Origin: Blumeriella jaapii
Taxonomy: Eukaryota; Ascomycota; Leotiomycetes; Helotiales; Drepanopezizaceae
Assembly (NCBI GenBank): GCA_009599575.1
Contig: VWND01000021.1
Span: 1-64,000, forward strand
DNA length: 64,000 nt
Direction of reading: 5' to 3'
The notes below the pieces were generated by a model. The model was not told the DNA's origin. It searched no databases and saw nothing but the letters and a program-made list of their open reading frames with translations. Of the stretch, positions 22,161 through 32,808 are shown piece after piece (the first letter of the stretch is position 1; each line of letters opens with the position of its first letter). A program made the position numbers and the translations under genes.

Positions 22161-25100
22161 TCTGTCGTATTTTTTAAGTATTTTTTTACAATTTTTTTTG
22201 CGTTCGTAAAATGGTTTTCTGGCTTTTACGAGTTTTCGTTTAATAAATAACTTTTTTATCGTATTAAATAATATCGGCCTTTTTTTAAATTTTTATAAGC
22301 TTGTATTAATTTAACCTTGTATTTTTCGGATTTTTAAAATTTTATTATATTATTTTTCGGCTTGGTATCGTTCCGATTTTGCTAAAGTTTTAATAAGAAA
22401 ACGTAGAAGGTATTATAAATACGATATTAAAAAAAAACTCGAATTAATAAGCTTGGCCGTGCTTATATATAACTCGCTTAGTTTTAAAAAGCTTTAGATA
22501 TTTATTTAAAAGCTTTCGAAAAAATCGCAGCTGTCGAAGATTTTTGGTCGATAATAATATTTTATCGTTTATTTGAAATCTAATTTTTTTGTGTTTAGCG
22601 TCGTAAAATTTTTTATAATTCGCGTTAGCTTTTTTTAGCTTTTTATTAAATATTTTTTTTTTTTTTTGCAATATTCTAATTCGTTTTTCCGCTAACGATA
22701 CTTTTCTTTTTACGACGTCGCTTTCGACGTTGCTATTAAATTCTGAGTGAAAACCGTATAATATGCGAAAAAAAATAAAACTCGTAAAAGCGTATATCGA
22801 ATTATTATACGTAAATTCGGCTAAAGCAAGCTTCGTAGCCCAATCGTTTTGTCGATAATCGCAGTATATGCGAAAGTAAAATTTTAAAATTTAATTTTAA
22901 CGTTTCGTTTGGCCATCGGTTTAAAAATAAAAAGCGATGCTTAATCGACGTCGTATTTATAGGTGAAATATTATTAAAAACCAGAATTTATTAGTGAAAA
23001 CTGATTTTTTGTTTATAATAATTTTTTTAAAACAATTAAAATCTTTGTAAACGTATTATATAAATATTTCAGCTAAATTTAAAATTAAAATCGTTTTTTA
23101 TATCGGTATATATTTCGACAGTTTTGTATATCGGTTTATTATAACGAATATCGAATCGTAAATACGATTTCGTTTTTTATTAAAAAATAAATTCGTAATA
23201 AAATTTATAGTTATTTTTTTTTAAAGTTTCGTAAAAATCGAAAAAAAGGTTAATTCGCTATAAGATCGGTGCTTTTTAAATTTGCTTTTTTAGCATTTTC
23301 TATACGTATTAACGTAACGTTTTACGTCGCTTCGTAAATCAGGCCAAAAATACTTTTTTTCGATTAATTTTAGCGTTCGCCGAAAATTTTAATAGCCGGC
23401 GGTCGGATCGTCGTAATTAATTTTTAATATTTCGCTTTTAATAACGCTTTTATTCGAAATATACGCACGTTTTTTGTAACGTAGTAATTTATTTTGGCTT
23501 ATACGCTAATATTTTTCGGATCCGGTTCGATTGTTTTACGAAGCCGATTCGTACGTTTTTTATAATATAAAAAAATCAGATTTTTGCAATTTAAAAATAA
23601 TTTTATAAATCGATTTTGCTAGCTCGTTATTAGCCGTTTCGAATTATAGTAATACAACGGCTACGCTTCGTAATATATATTATTTACAATTAATAATATT
23701 AGCAAAAAACAATCCGGCGAAAAAGCTTTTTATTTAGCTTTTTTCCGTTTGCTTTTTATTTTCTGATTTCGTTAATAAAAGCTTCGAATATTTATCGGCG
23801 CGAAATGGTTTATGCTTCGATTTTAAACGTGTTTTTACTGCGAAAAACATTTTAAAATTTTTTAAATAAATTAATTTTAGTTTACGATGCAGCGTAAGCA
23901 GCTGTTCGTTATTTTTTTTTTAAATTTTTTTTTAAATCTGGCCGGCGAAAAAGACTATTCGCCGGATTAAAAACTTTTGTTTTATATTCGATTGCAAAAT
24001 CGTATTTAGCTAGCTCGTCGGTTTATTTCGCTTAGCGTCCGTTTAAACGTTTTTTCGTAAAAAAGTATTTCAAATTATAATAATTTATACGTATAATAAT
24101 AACGTCGAAAACGCTACGTAAATATTAGCTTTATTATTTAAAAACGTAAATTATAGCTATTAGTTTAGCGTCGTAAACTTCGTATTTTTGTTTTATAAAA
24201 AAAAGCTTTTTCGAATAATATGCGATAGAATGCCAACGTACCTTCGTATTTTTTTCGAATAATTAAAATAATATTTCGCTTATAGCGAATTTCGAAGCGT
24301 TTGTTTCGATTTAGATTTTTAATCGAAAATCGAAATAGCGTAGAATCGGTGTTCGGCAAAACTTTTTTTTTAAAAATAAAAAAGCGATTTTCGCTTCGAA
24401 TGGAAAACGAAAAAGGCCCGACATTTTTTTTCGTTATATTCTTTTTAAAAAATCTGTAATAAATCGGCAAAGCTTAACGTAGTTTTTAATAAAACGTTTG
24501 TAAAAATTAATAAAACCTAAAAATATTTAAATATTTCGCTACGTAATAAAAAAAGGCTATTTCCGAATATTATTTACTTTTTTTAGGTTTATTTTAATTT
24601 CCGTAAAAGTAACGACGAAATTTAAAAACTTAATCGTATTCGTATCGAAAACATATTTTTTCAGATTTTCGTAAAATTTGTTAATACGAAATTTTTCGAA
24701 AATCTTTTTTACCGCGTTTATATAATCGTCGGAGTTTTCGAAAAATATTAAAATATCGTCGAAGTAAATTATATACGTAATATTTATTAAACCGATTAAA
24801 ACTTAATTAATATACGTTTGGAAAATTGCTAGTGCGTTCGAAAGGCCGAAAAGTAATACGCAGTATTCGAAATATTCGTAACGAATGCGAAACGCAATTT
24901 TTTATTTATTTCCCTTTTTTATTCGAAAGCGGTAATACGCTTAAATAAAATTTAGCTTAATAAATATTTTAGTTTTTTTTAAACGATCCAAAGTTTCGCT
25001 TATAAAAAATAAGAAAGTTCGATTTTTAATCGTAACTGCGTTTAAATTTTTATAATCGACGCATAATCGTAAATTTTCGTTTTTTTTCGGTATAAATATT

Positions 25101-25790
25101 ACCGGTGCGCCGGCAGAACTAATAAATCTTTTTATTCAGCTTTTTTTTAAGTTCGAATCGAAATATTCGCGTAATTCGGTAAGTTCAGATTTCGACAAAA
25201 AGTAAATTGATTTTTAAAAAAAGTTTTTTTTTTCCGCGAAATTTATTCGATATTTTATAAAATAATAAAAAGCTAAAATAACCGCGGCGGTATCGTCGAA
25301 TACGTCGGCGTAATCGTCGTATTTAAAAAGTAATTAGTATTGTTTTTTAATAGCTTTTTTCAAAACAATACAAAACGCTTGTTTTTTTTTGGATTTTTTT
25401 TTAAAACGTTTGATTATAACGAAATTAAGCTGTAAACGTTCGATTGGGTATCGCTACGATTTAGTTCGAAAGCTTATAACGGGGTCGATATTTCGCAACC
25501 AAAAAAACTTTAAAATAAATAAAATCTTTGAAATATTTATATCGCAAGCTACGAAATCGCTTTGTATTTTTTTAATTGTTTTATAATTATTAATAACGCG
25601 AATAAATTGCGTATACGTGCCGGAAATATTACTTTTTTTCTTTTAATCGTAAATAAATTAACACGTTTTTAAATTAATTTTCATTTATATTTAATTAATA
25701 ATTTTTAGATTACGCAATTTTTTTTCGCGCCGCAATCGATAAAAGCTCGTTTCGTACGAGTTTCGCTTTTGATTTTTTTAATTTCGACTG
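22160..25790 (-). pseudogene. C1 pol pseudogene (protease to integrase)
   Basis: Minus-strand copy of the C pol gene. The end of integrase is best preserved, at 22671-22444: 'NANYKKFYDAKHKKIRFQI' followed by 'LRQLRFFRKLLNKYLKLF', the region just before the chromodomain. RNase H/RT connection: 24470-24165 ('MPIYYRFFKKNITKKN'). The RT catalytic box again reads FDD around 24755. The protease lies at about 25740-25430. Stops and frame breaks throughout. Confidence 0.88.
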
Positions 25791-27440
25791 AAATTATTAT
25801 TTTTTGCTTTTTTTTTTCGTTCGATTTTATTAGCAACGACGAAATTAAAATCGAACGAAAGTTTTTTCCGAATTTTTAAATTTGTTAGCTTCGGAGCAAT
25901 TTAAAATTATATATTTTTTTTTATTGCATTTATAGCATTCGACTTTTAAACAATTGGTTATGCGATGCTTTTTTTTTTAACAGCGATTATATTTCGAAAA
26001 ATAAAAAAAATCGTTAAAAATTTTAGGATTTTAAAAAATTTTATTAAAATTATCGTTTTTTCGCTTTCGTTTTTTTTTTATAACGTATTTTCGAATCGAA
26101 AACGGTATATATTTGTTTTAGCTTTTAAATTTTAATCGTAAATATAAGTTTTTTTTTTTCTTTTTTTTTTGCGTTCGTTTCGTCGTTTATTATTTTTCGT
26201 TTCGTCGCTAATAATTTTATTAGCATTTTCGATATAACGAACGATTAATACTAATTTTTCGTGCGAGTTTGTAATTGCAATATTGCTTCGTTTAATAATT
26301 TTTTTTCGAAAAATAAATCGGAGTTTTGCGAAAAGCATTTTTCTTTTAGTCGCATCGTTTATTATTTGCAATTATTATTCGAGATTATTTAAATAAACAA
26401 CGAAATCGTTAATTAATTTATGCTTTTTTTGCTTCGCTTTATCGTATAAATTTAAAGCCGCGATTTTTCGATTTTTCGTATTTATTAAAAAGTTTAATAT
26501 TTATTTTTTGAAATCGTTTTATATAATTCGAACGTTCGTAAAACGTCGTTTGTATCCGGTTTATTTTCTTTTTATTTTATCGTCGAAAGCTAGAATACAA
26601 GCGTTAATTTTCTTTTAATTAATACAAAATATTACTTTTTTATTTTGGCGGAAACTTCGTTTTGCACGTCGAATAAAAAATTAAGCTTTTTTAATATTTT
26701 TTCTTCGGTATATTAAAAAGTCTTTTATTTTTAATACTTTTCGGCTCGAATTCGCTATATTTTTTACAAAAGATATAATATGCTTAAAAGAAATGCTAGG
26801 TCGTTTCCAATAAATATTATTATCGTAATGCTTCGAAAATATTTTATAATAATCGCCGGCTTAGATTATTTTTTGTTTTTTCTTAATTAAAACGGTATTA
26901 AAAAGTATAAAAACCTTTTTTTCGATATTTTCGAAAGCGTTAAATTCTTATTGAAATTGTTTAATTTTTTTTCGGAATTCGTTTCGGCGTTTTTTGACTT
27001 TTTCGAATCTTTTAATTATTTCGTAAACTTTTTTCTTAGTTTTTTTTTGTTTTATTTTAGCTCGTATCTTTTTTATTTTTTTACGTTTATCGTTTTTTTT
27101 TTGTTCGGCGCGGATTCGTTCGTTAGTTAAATAAATCAGAATTTCGATAAAAAATCCTTCCGAATCGTTTTAAACGTGGCTTTTTTTAATAATTTTTTCG
27201 ATAAAAAAAGTTAAAAAATCGTCGCGCTCTGATAATAAGATATTTTCGACTTTTAATAAAGCTGATAACGTTAAAAAAACGATAATACGAGGTTTTTTTA
27301 AGCAGCCGAAAGCGCTAAGTTTTTTTAAATAGTTGGAAATGCTTGTTCGCTGCGAATACGAAAAGCTATAATATCGATAATAACGATATAAATATAATAA
27401 TATAATAGAAAATTATTTTAATAATATCGAACTGTCGTTT
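25790..27440 (-). pseudogene. C1 gag pseudogene
   Basis: Counterpart of 13640-15290. The eroded CCHC zinc-knuckle region lies at about 25990-25880, where 'NRCQKK' can no longer be read fully. The Lys/Asn-rich stretch 26371-26132 matches the C0 stretch at 14684-14929. It joins the 5' LTR at 27462 through 'ctacctatcg' leader sequence shared with C0. Confidence 0.75.
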
Positions 27441-27461
27441 CGATAGGTAGAAAGATCAAAA

Positions 27462-27874
27462 TATAAAAATTAAAAGGCAGAAAAACACTAATTCAAATAA
27501 TAAAGCTTAAATAAAATTGAGTTAATAATCAGACTAATTTTTACTTTTTATATTTTTAATAAAAGGCGTATATAAATACAAAAGGAGGGGTGGAGCCCTC
27601 GAGAAAAATATTTCCCAGAAAACCAGGCGAATTCCATTTAGTATGCTTTTCCAGCCCTTATCCCGATCTTTTTTCATTTTTTTCAATATAATCCTAATAA
27701 TTGGTTTCTTAGCAATCATTCCCATAGAATGTTTTATTTAAATGTTATTTTTAGCCTCCACAGTACTATCCGGCCCCCACGGCCTATCCGCAAAGAGTGC
27801 TATTCGAGGGTTGGTAGAAGGCAGAGGGTCTTGGCGGATCACCTGACTCATACACGTGATGTTGGTTCCTGACA
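27462..27874 (-). repeat. 5' LTR of C1 (right end on the + strand)
   Basis: Ends ggttcctgaca, close to the perfect ggttcctaaca complement of the C LTR start. The right 270 bases are almost unmutated and the left 100 are strongly mutated, mirroring the gradient in the C0 5' LTR. Confidence 0.93.
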
Positions 27875-27975
27875 GCACGTCTCCGTACCCCCTGGGAGGT
27901 CCTAGGAGGGCAGCCTCTCGGCTGCACTCCGCTAGACGTTAATCAATACTACTACTACTACTATCCCTTCTTTTG

Positions 27976-28029
27976 TACTTATATACGCCTTCTACTAGAA
28001 ATGTAGAAGATAGAAATCAGTTTTATTAT
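27976..28029 (+). repeat. 3' LTR of C0, second part
   Basis: Continues 'tacttatatacgccttctac' after the short LINE-like element and its TSD, and runs to 'ttttattat', where element D begins. Confidence 0.9.
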
Positions 28030-28060
28030 GGTAAAGGTGATTATGTCCCAAAAACAGTGG
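28030..28060 (+). repeat. Left terminal inverted repeat of element D
   Basis: Starts ggtaaaggtgattatgtccc. It pairs with 29238-29268 over 25 consecutive bases plus the outer gg. Confidence 0.88.
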
Positions 28061-28358
28061 ACCCAGCGGGAAGGCCCACGTGGCCGCACGTGGAAGGGTG
28101 CACGGACCATCTTACGATAAGAGATAAGAAAGCGGGGATTGAAAAAGGCGGGGATCCAATATTTATCAATTGATTTGTGCGACTTTTTTTTTATTATTTA
28201 CAACCATTTTTTTTTTTATCACCACCACGTTTTTAATCTTCCCCCCCCCCCCTTTTATTTTTTTAAAAGCTTACTTGCTAACTACGTTTAATAAAATACG
28301 CGTCGCGATTATATTCCGACGATTCGCACGCACGCACGCCGGTATTATTTTCAACGCT

Positions 28359-28492
28359 CGATACGGCAGCCAACTCTTGCGTTCTTTCCGATGATATCCA
28401 GTGTGTTTCTGTACGATAGTATTCCCTGGGGTCGCAAACGCAAATCTGCCGACGATCGTGGCCGCAAGCAGGTGCGCAGCTCGAATAATTGC
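28359..28492 (+). repeat. Element D internal direct repeat, copy 1
   Basis: About 134 bp starting cgatacggcagccaactctt, with 'gccgacgatcgtggccgcaa' near its end. Copy 2 is at 28781-28914, 422 bases downstream. A partial third echo ('tgtacgatagtatttctttg') is at about 28597. No protein support in any frame. Confidence 0.85.
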
Positions 28493-28780
28493 AATTGATA
28501 TCGGCTTTTATGCGATAGCTGCTATAATACTAATGGAACATTTAGTGCTTGAATTTAAAAGCTCGCTTTTGCGCTACGATGATATTTATTATATTGCTGT
28601 ACGATAGTATTTCTTTGAAATCGCAAGAAAACTATTATTAGAGGATTTGCCTACGTTCGTAGCGTATAAAAAGCATTAAATTTAATATTACTGCTTCCGA
28701 AACTAGTATTTAGTATTGCTATTGCGGACGGAAAGCTCGGGACCTGTTTTTTCAAGGTTATTTATATTATATTCGATATT

Positions 28781-28914
28781 CGATACGGCAGCCAATTTTT
28801 GCGTCCTTCCCGATGATATCCAATATGTTTCTATACGACAGTATTCCTTAGGGTCGCAGACGCAAGTCTGCCGACGATCGTGGCCGCAAATAGGCGCGCA
28901 GCTCGAGTGGTTGA
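28781..28914 (+). repeat. Element D internal direct repeat, copy 2
   Basis: Same unit as 28359-28492, with mostly C/T and A/G differences. The order 'gatgatatcca', 'acagtattcc', 'tcgcagacgcaagtctgccg' is conserved. Confidence 0.85.
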
Positions 28915-28921
28915 TTATAAT

Positions 28922-29200
28922 ATTAATAACAATGGTGTTGTTGCAAAACGGGGGGTTATTAATAACAATGGTGTTGTTGCAAAACGGGGGGTTTGGGGGG
29001 CTGGCCCCCCAAATTTATACAGCTTTGTTGCAAAACGGGGGGTTTGGGGGGCTGGCCCCCCAATTTGGTGGTAGTGGTGGTGGTGGTGGTGGTGGTGGTG
29101 TTGTAAATTAGGAAGTGCGAGGTGCGAGGGTGTGGCTGGGTGGGTGGCTGAGGGGGTGGGCAGGGGGGGTGGCAGGGGGATGGTAGGGGGTGGTAGTAGT
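28922..29200 (+). repeat. Element D G-rich tandem repeats and (GGT)n tract
   Basis: Two tandem units of about 35 bp (from 28922 and 28958, 'aacaatggtgttgttgcaaa' + G-run) are followed by two copies of a unit made of 'ttgttgcaaaac', six Gs, ttt, and a self-complementary ggggggctggcccccc (28992-29012 and 29042-29062). Then come (ggt)n at 29056-29099 and runs of 3-7 Gs to 29195. All G-runs are on the + strand. Apparent open frames here are low-complexity artefacts. Confidence 0.85.
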
Positions 29201-29237
29201 GATGACGTAGGATGACGTAGGGTGGTCCGTGCACGAC

Positions 29238-29268
29238 CCACTGTTTTTGGGACATAATCACCGGAGCC
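29238..29268 (-). repeat. Right terminal inverted repeat of element D
   Basis: Complement of the left TIR; reads ccactgtttttgggacataa on the + strand and ends ggagcc. Followed by TSD tttattat. Confidence 0.88.
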
Positions 29269-29276
29269 TTTATTAT

Positions 29277-29339
29277 CAACCCAACCTTATCTGAGCTCTA
29301 TTGTCTGAACTAGTGTTTCCCTGCCTTTCAATTCTTACA
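29277..29339 (+). repeat. 3' LTR of C0, third part (LTR end)
   Basis: Resumes 'caacccaaccttatctgagc' after element D and ends cctttcaattcttaca. This is the least mutated C LTR end in the window. Confidence 0.92.
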
Positions 29340-29344
29340 CGAAC

Positions 29345-30639
29345 GTTTAAATACGAATTAACAAATAGCTTCGAAACGTTTTTCGCGATAAAATATCAAA
29401 GCGTTTACGAGAAAAGCTGCATTTGGAATAGGCGCGTACGACGATCTTTAAGAATTAGCTTACCGCCGTTCGTTAAAAAAAACAAAATTAATTAGCTAAA
29501 CGAATTTTATACGCGAATCGCTTTTTAATTAAATTTATTATTTATCAAAATGGTAAGTTTTTAATTAACGCGTATTACGAGTCAAATCGTACGTACGAAA
29601 ATCGTTCAAATGCTTCACAAGCTTCCTTTTAGCCCCCTGCTGTTTTTCCTTTTTTTTTATGCTAAAACGCCCCTTTTGGCGTTTTTTTTTTTCCGATCGG
29701 ACCAACGATAACGCTCGTTTTTTATTTTATATCAGAAAATTTAAAAAAACCAATCTGCACGATTTTCTACGAGCCGACCTTCGGTTTTATTTAAAAGCTT
29801 TTTCAGGCTGGTAAATATAAACGAAATCGAACCGGCCGAAAATTCGCTTTTTAATAATAATAATAAAAACGAAAACTTTTTTCAAACGATTTTTAAAACG
29901 CATACGAAAAAGTTAAAAGCTTTTTCGCCAGTCGAAAAAACGCTCAGGCCTAAGCAAAGCTTTTTTTTTAAGCGTGTTGCGCGATATGCGTTATATTAAC
30001 GTTCGAAAGCTTTTTAATAGCGATTTATTAATAATTCCCGTTATATTTATTAAAAATGGCCTTTTGTATAAAATAAAAGCGCTCGCCGATTTTAAAGCGA
30101 ACGGTTATACGTTGATCGATTCGGCGCTGATTAAATCTTTTTTTTTTTTTAAAACTTTTGATTTAACTTTTTTCGGCTTTTTTTTTTGTAAAAAGGTATA
30201 ATAAAGCTCGTGGCCATTTAATTATATATTTTACGCTTTTTAATTTTATTATTAACAACCGAATATAATCGTTTACTTTTTTTTTAATTATTAACTTCGG
30301 AAATTATAATATGATTTTAAAAAAAGCTTGGTTGGCCGAATACTAAGTTTTATTAAATTGTAATAAACGCAAGTTTTATTAGTCGAAATTTTATTTTTCT
30401 ACAGCCTTTTACGCTCGTTGTATTAAAGTTTTTTATTTGCATTTCCGAAAGATTTAATTTCGCTATTAAAACGACGCTGTAAAACGTGACAAAAATCTTG
30501 ATTAATTATGGCAAATCTACGACGCTGTGCGAAGCGCGAAAAAATCGAATTTTATTCGCGGTGCCAATTTCGATAGCGACGCCAATGAAATAATATAAGA
30601 AATTATACCATTTTTTCAGGCTGCCGATCTTCCTTTTAT

Positions 30640-30670
<31 letters not shown>

Positions 30671-30884
30671 CGTTAAAACAGCTTTTTCGTTCTACGAAAA
30701 ACAGTTATACTAAAAACCAAAGAAAAGCTTTCGCCGCGATGGTTTTTCAGTTTAATATAATCGATAATTTAAACAAGCCATTTTTTAAATTTTTCAAACG
30801 ACTAATTCGAAAACGAATTTTCCAACCTATTGCTTATTTAATTTTTATTTGCCAAATTACTGCATATGCTTTTAAGCTGATTTT
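29345..30884 (+). pseudogene. A0 second part: rest of gag-like region, protease, linker
   Basis: Collinear with A1 5514-7053. The gag-like frame runs to about 29950. The protease is readable in 29974-30201: 'SDLLIIPVIFIKNGLLYKIK' then 'ALADFKANGYTLIDSALI', with the retropepsin active-site loop as DFKA at 30088-30099. A long T-run lies at 30645-30670. It is cut by A2 after 'agctgatttt'; the last five bases are the A2 left TSD. Confidence 0.82.
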
Positions 30885-31181
30885 TGTGACGATTCACTCT
30901 GTTGCCACCTCTCGTGTCACCCCAGCAACTACGTATAGCTGCAAGCACCCCAGCAACTACGTATAGCTGCAAGCTTCCTGGTCTCCTGGTGGGTCTCCCC
31001 ATTAACTGTGGAAATTATTCATATATATAAAGCTTTTTCCTCTTAGCAACTTCTGCTTTTTGCAATTGTTGATTCTAAATGAATATCTTTGTTACAGAAC
31101 CAAAAGCTCGTTTTTTATATTATATAAACACGGCGACCAATTAACTAATTTTTTAGCCCTTCGATTAATTAAATCGTTATA
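30885..31181 (+). repeat. 5' LTR of A2
   Basis: Starts tgtgacgattcactctgttg and ends aaatcgttata. The left two-thirds are nearly unmutated; the last 60 bases are mutated. Confidence 0.92.
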
Positions 31182-31539
31182 TTATTAACAATTCTTTTTT
31201 TACGCTGGCGACGGCGTAAACTATTTTTTCCTTCGAATTCCTTACGGATTATACCAAAATGATCGACCGGTCGTAAAAAAGCTTATTTTCGCATTTTGCG
31301 AAAAATGGCTTCTGTTTAACGATTTTTCCCTTAGCAAAGCTTTTCAGTTTTTGCTATTATATTTCAACCCCCTTTTTAATCAGCGAAAAAACAGCCTCCC
31401 TCAAAAGCTTTTTCTTCTGAAAAACAGTCTTCCTTCCGAAAAAAAAAAAAACAAAGAAAAAGGCAGAGCGCCAACCACTTCGCCTGCCATTTTCTCACAG
31501 CCTAGCGCTGAAAATATTTAATTAAGACTTTTACAAAAT

Positions 31540-32800
31540 CAATTGAAAAAAGCGCAAAAACGTAAACGACAACTTTTGGAAATTATACGACTGCGACAAA
31601 CCTTTTAATCAAAGCGTTTAATAGAATCTATCGAACGTGCTTTTGCTAATCGCGAATTTGCTGCTTTTCTCTTTTTTCGCAACGTTTTATTTTAATTAAC
31701 AAACGCTGCAAATCAATCTTCACGCTTTTCGCGAACTTTTTTTGAATTTTCTTATAACGGCTAAAATTTTAACGCGCTTTTTAAACGCTATAATTCTTAT
31801 TTATCTGCTGATTTTCGATTAGCTCGTATAAAACGCGTTTCGAATTTTAAGTTTAAGCTAAATAATAGTAAAAATTACAAAGCACGCCACTAAAAAACTA
31901 AAATTCTCGATAATCTTAAATTTTACCACGACTATTTTGCTAGCGATCGATTTCGCAAAAATTACATATTCGATCAAACCGAAAGCGTAGCAAAGAAATT
32001 TCTTATCTCGCGTATTTTAAACCGCTCCGATCTTATATCTTCCGAAAAATTAATAAAAAAGGTCGCCGATTTCCTGGCCGATTTTTTAAACGTTTAAAAA
32101 GTCGAAAACGAATTTAAAATATTTGTAATAAATACGCACAACGATTTTTAGCGATTTTACCTGCGATTTTCTATTTTCGCAGCGAACGCTTAAATACGAA
32201 TTAATAAACAGCTTCGAAACGCTTTTTGCGATAAAATACCAAAGCGTTTACAAGAAAAGCTGCATTTGGAATAAGCGCGTACAACGACTTTTAAAAATTG
32301 GCTCACCGCCGTCCGCTAAAAAAAAACAAAATTAATTGGCTAAACGAATTTTATACGCGAATCGCTTTTTAATTAAATTTATTATTTATTAAAATAATAA
32401 ATCTTTAACCAAAGCGTATTACGAGTCAAATCGTACGTACGAAAGTCGTTTAAGTGTTTCACAGGCTTTTTTTCAGCTTTTTGCTGTTTTTTTTTCTTTT
32501 TCACGCCAGAACGCCTTTTTTGGCGTTTTTCCTTTTCGATCGGACCAACGATAACGCTCGTTTTTTATTTCATATCAAAAGGTTCGAGGCCAATTTGCAC
32601 GATTTTCTACGGGCCGACCCTCGGTTTTATTTAAAAGCTCTCTTAGGCTGGTAGATGTAAACGAGGTCGAACCGGCCGAAAATTCGCTTTTTAATAATAA
32701 TAATAAAAACGAAAACCCTTTTCCAAACGATTTTTAAAACGCATACGAGAAAATTAAAAGCTTTTCCGCCAATCGGAAAAACGCTTAGGCCTAAGCAAAG
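31540..32800 (+). pseudogene. A2 gag-like pseudogene
   Basis: Same basic Gln/Arg-rich region as A1 4855-6120. Readable parts include 'RKNYIFDQTESVAKKFL' (about 31960-32010) and 32454-32654. Stops throughout. Confidence 0.6.
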
Positions 32801-32808
32801 CCTTTTTT

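Larger units (their letters stand above)
20527..27874 (-). mobile_element. Gypsy-C copy C1, complete, reverse orientation
   Basis: Full-length gypsy-C element inserted in the short LINE-like copy. LTRs 20527-20939 and 27462-27874 (413 bp each), internal 20940-27461 (6,522 bp, one base from C0). TSD gcacg at 20522-20526 and 27875-27879. It lies head-on to C0, so 13.6-20.1 kb and 20.9-27.5 kb form a long inverted repeat. It has all the domains of C0 and is likewise broken by stops, although its LTRs are only lightly mutated. Confidence 0.95.
20418..27960 (+). mobile_element. Short (190-bp) LINE-tail-like element, split by C1
   Basis: Own sequence is 20418-20526 plus 27880-27960, about 190 bp. 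It begins cggaccatcgcaaaaggcgg and ends in an (act)n tail, flanked by a 15-bp TSD ctatcccttcttttg, which is typical of target-primed reverse transcription. Its 3' part ('cttagcacgtctcc...agacgttaa' + triplet tail) matches the 3' end of LINE F at 61970-62060, and weaker similarity continues upstream ('aactgctttc'). It is therefore either a strongly 5'-truncated LINE F relative or a SINE that borrows the LINE tail. It is nearly free of RIP changes. No tRNA-type A/B boxes are clear to me. Confidence 0.8.
28030..29268. mobile_element. TIR DNA element D, 1.24 kb, non-autonomous
   Basis: Terminal inverted repeats of 31 bp: left 28030-28060, right 29238-29268. Both share 25 inner bases, starting ggtgattatgtcccaaaaac; the six outermost are ggtaaa on the left and ggctcc (complement) on the right. 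The 8-bp TSD tttattat is at 28022-28029 and 29269-29276, restoring the C LTR exactly. An 8-bp TSD is seen with hAT elements and is close to the 8-10 bp of Mutator-like elements; the superfamily stays open. No transposase is recognisable, so it would need a helper. The sequence is nearly free of RIP and G+C-rich in its right third. Confidence 0.85.
13184..29339 (+). mobile_element. Gypsy-C copy C0 (forward), 3' LTR hit by two later insertions
   Basis: Ty3/gypsy element of about 7.35 kb. LTRs are 13184-13597 and 20121-20417 + 27976-28029 + 29277-29339, each 414 bp after removal of insertions. Internal region 13598-20120 (6,523 bp). TSD cgaac at 13179-13183 and 29340-29344. LTR ends tgttagg...attcttaca. 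Order: gag with zinc knuckles, protease, RT, RNase H, integrase, chromodomain-like tail, then an extra Ala/Lys-rich region before the 3' LTR. The internal region is very heavily mutated. Confidence 0.95.

Noticed and set aside
28130..28400. Frames in element D considered as a hAT or Mutator-like transposase remnant
   Set aside because: They are short, hydrophobic and low complexity, with no DDE, zinc-finger or dimerisation motif.
28915..29279. Open frames on the minus strand across the G-rich block, rich in Pro, His and Thr
   Set aside because: They are translations of (GGT)n and G-run repeats, overlap each other in different frames, and run into the D element's terminal repeat.
13184..29339. 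Possible palindromic amplification or foldback element, suggested by the inverted C copies
   Set aside because: Each copy has its own LTR pair and its own 5-bp TSD (cgaac and gcacg), so two ordinary insertions explain it.
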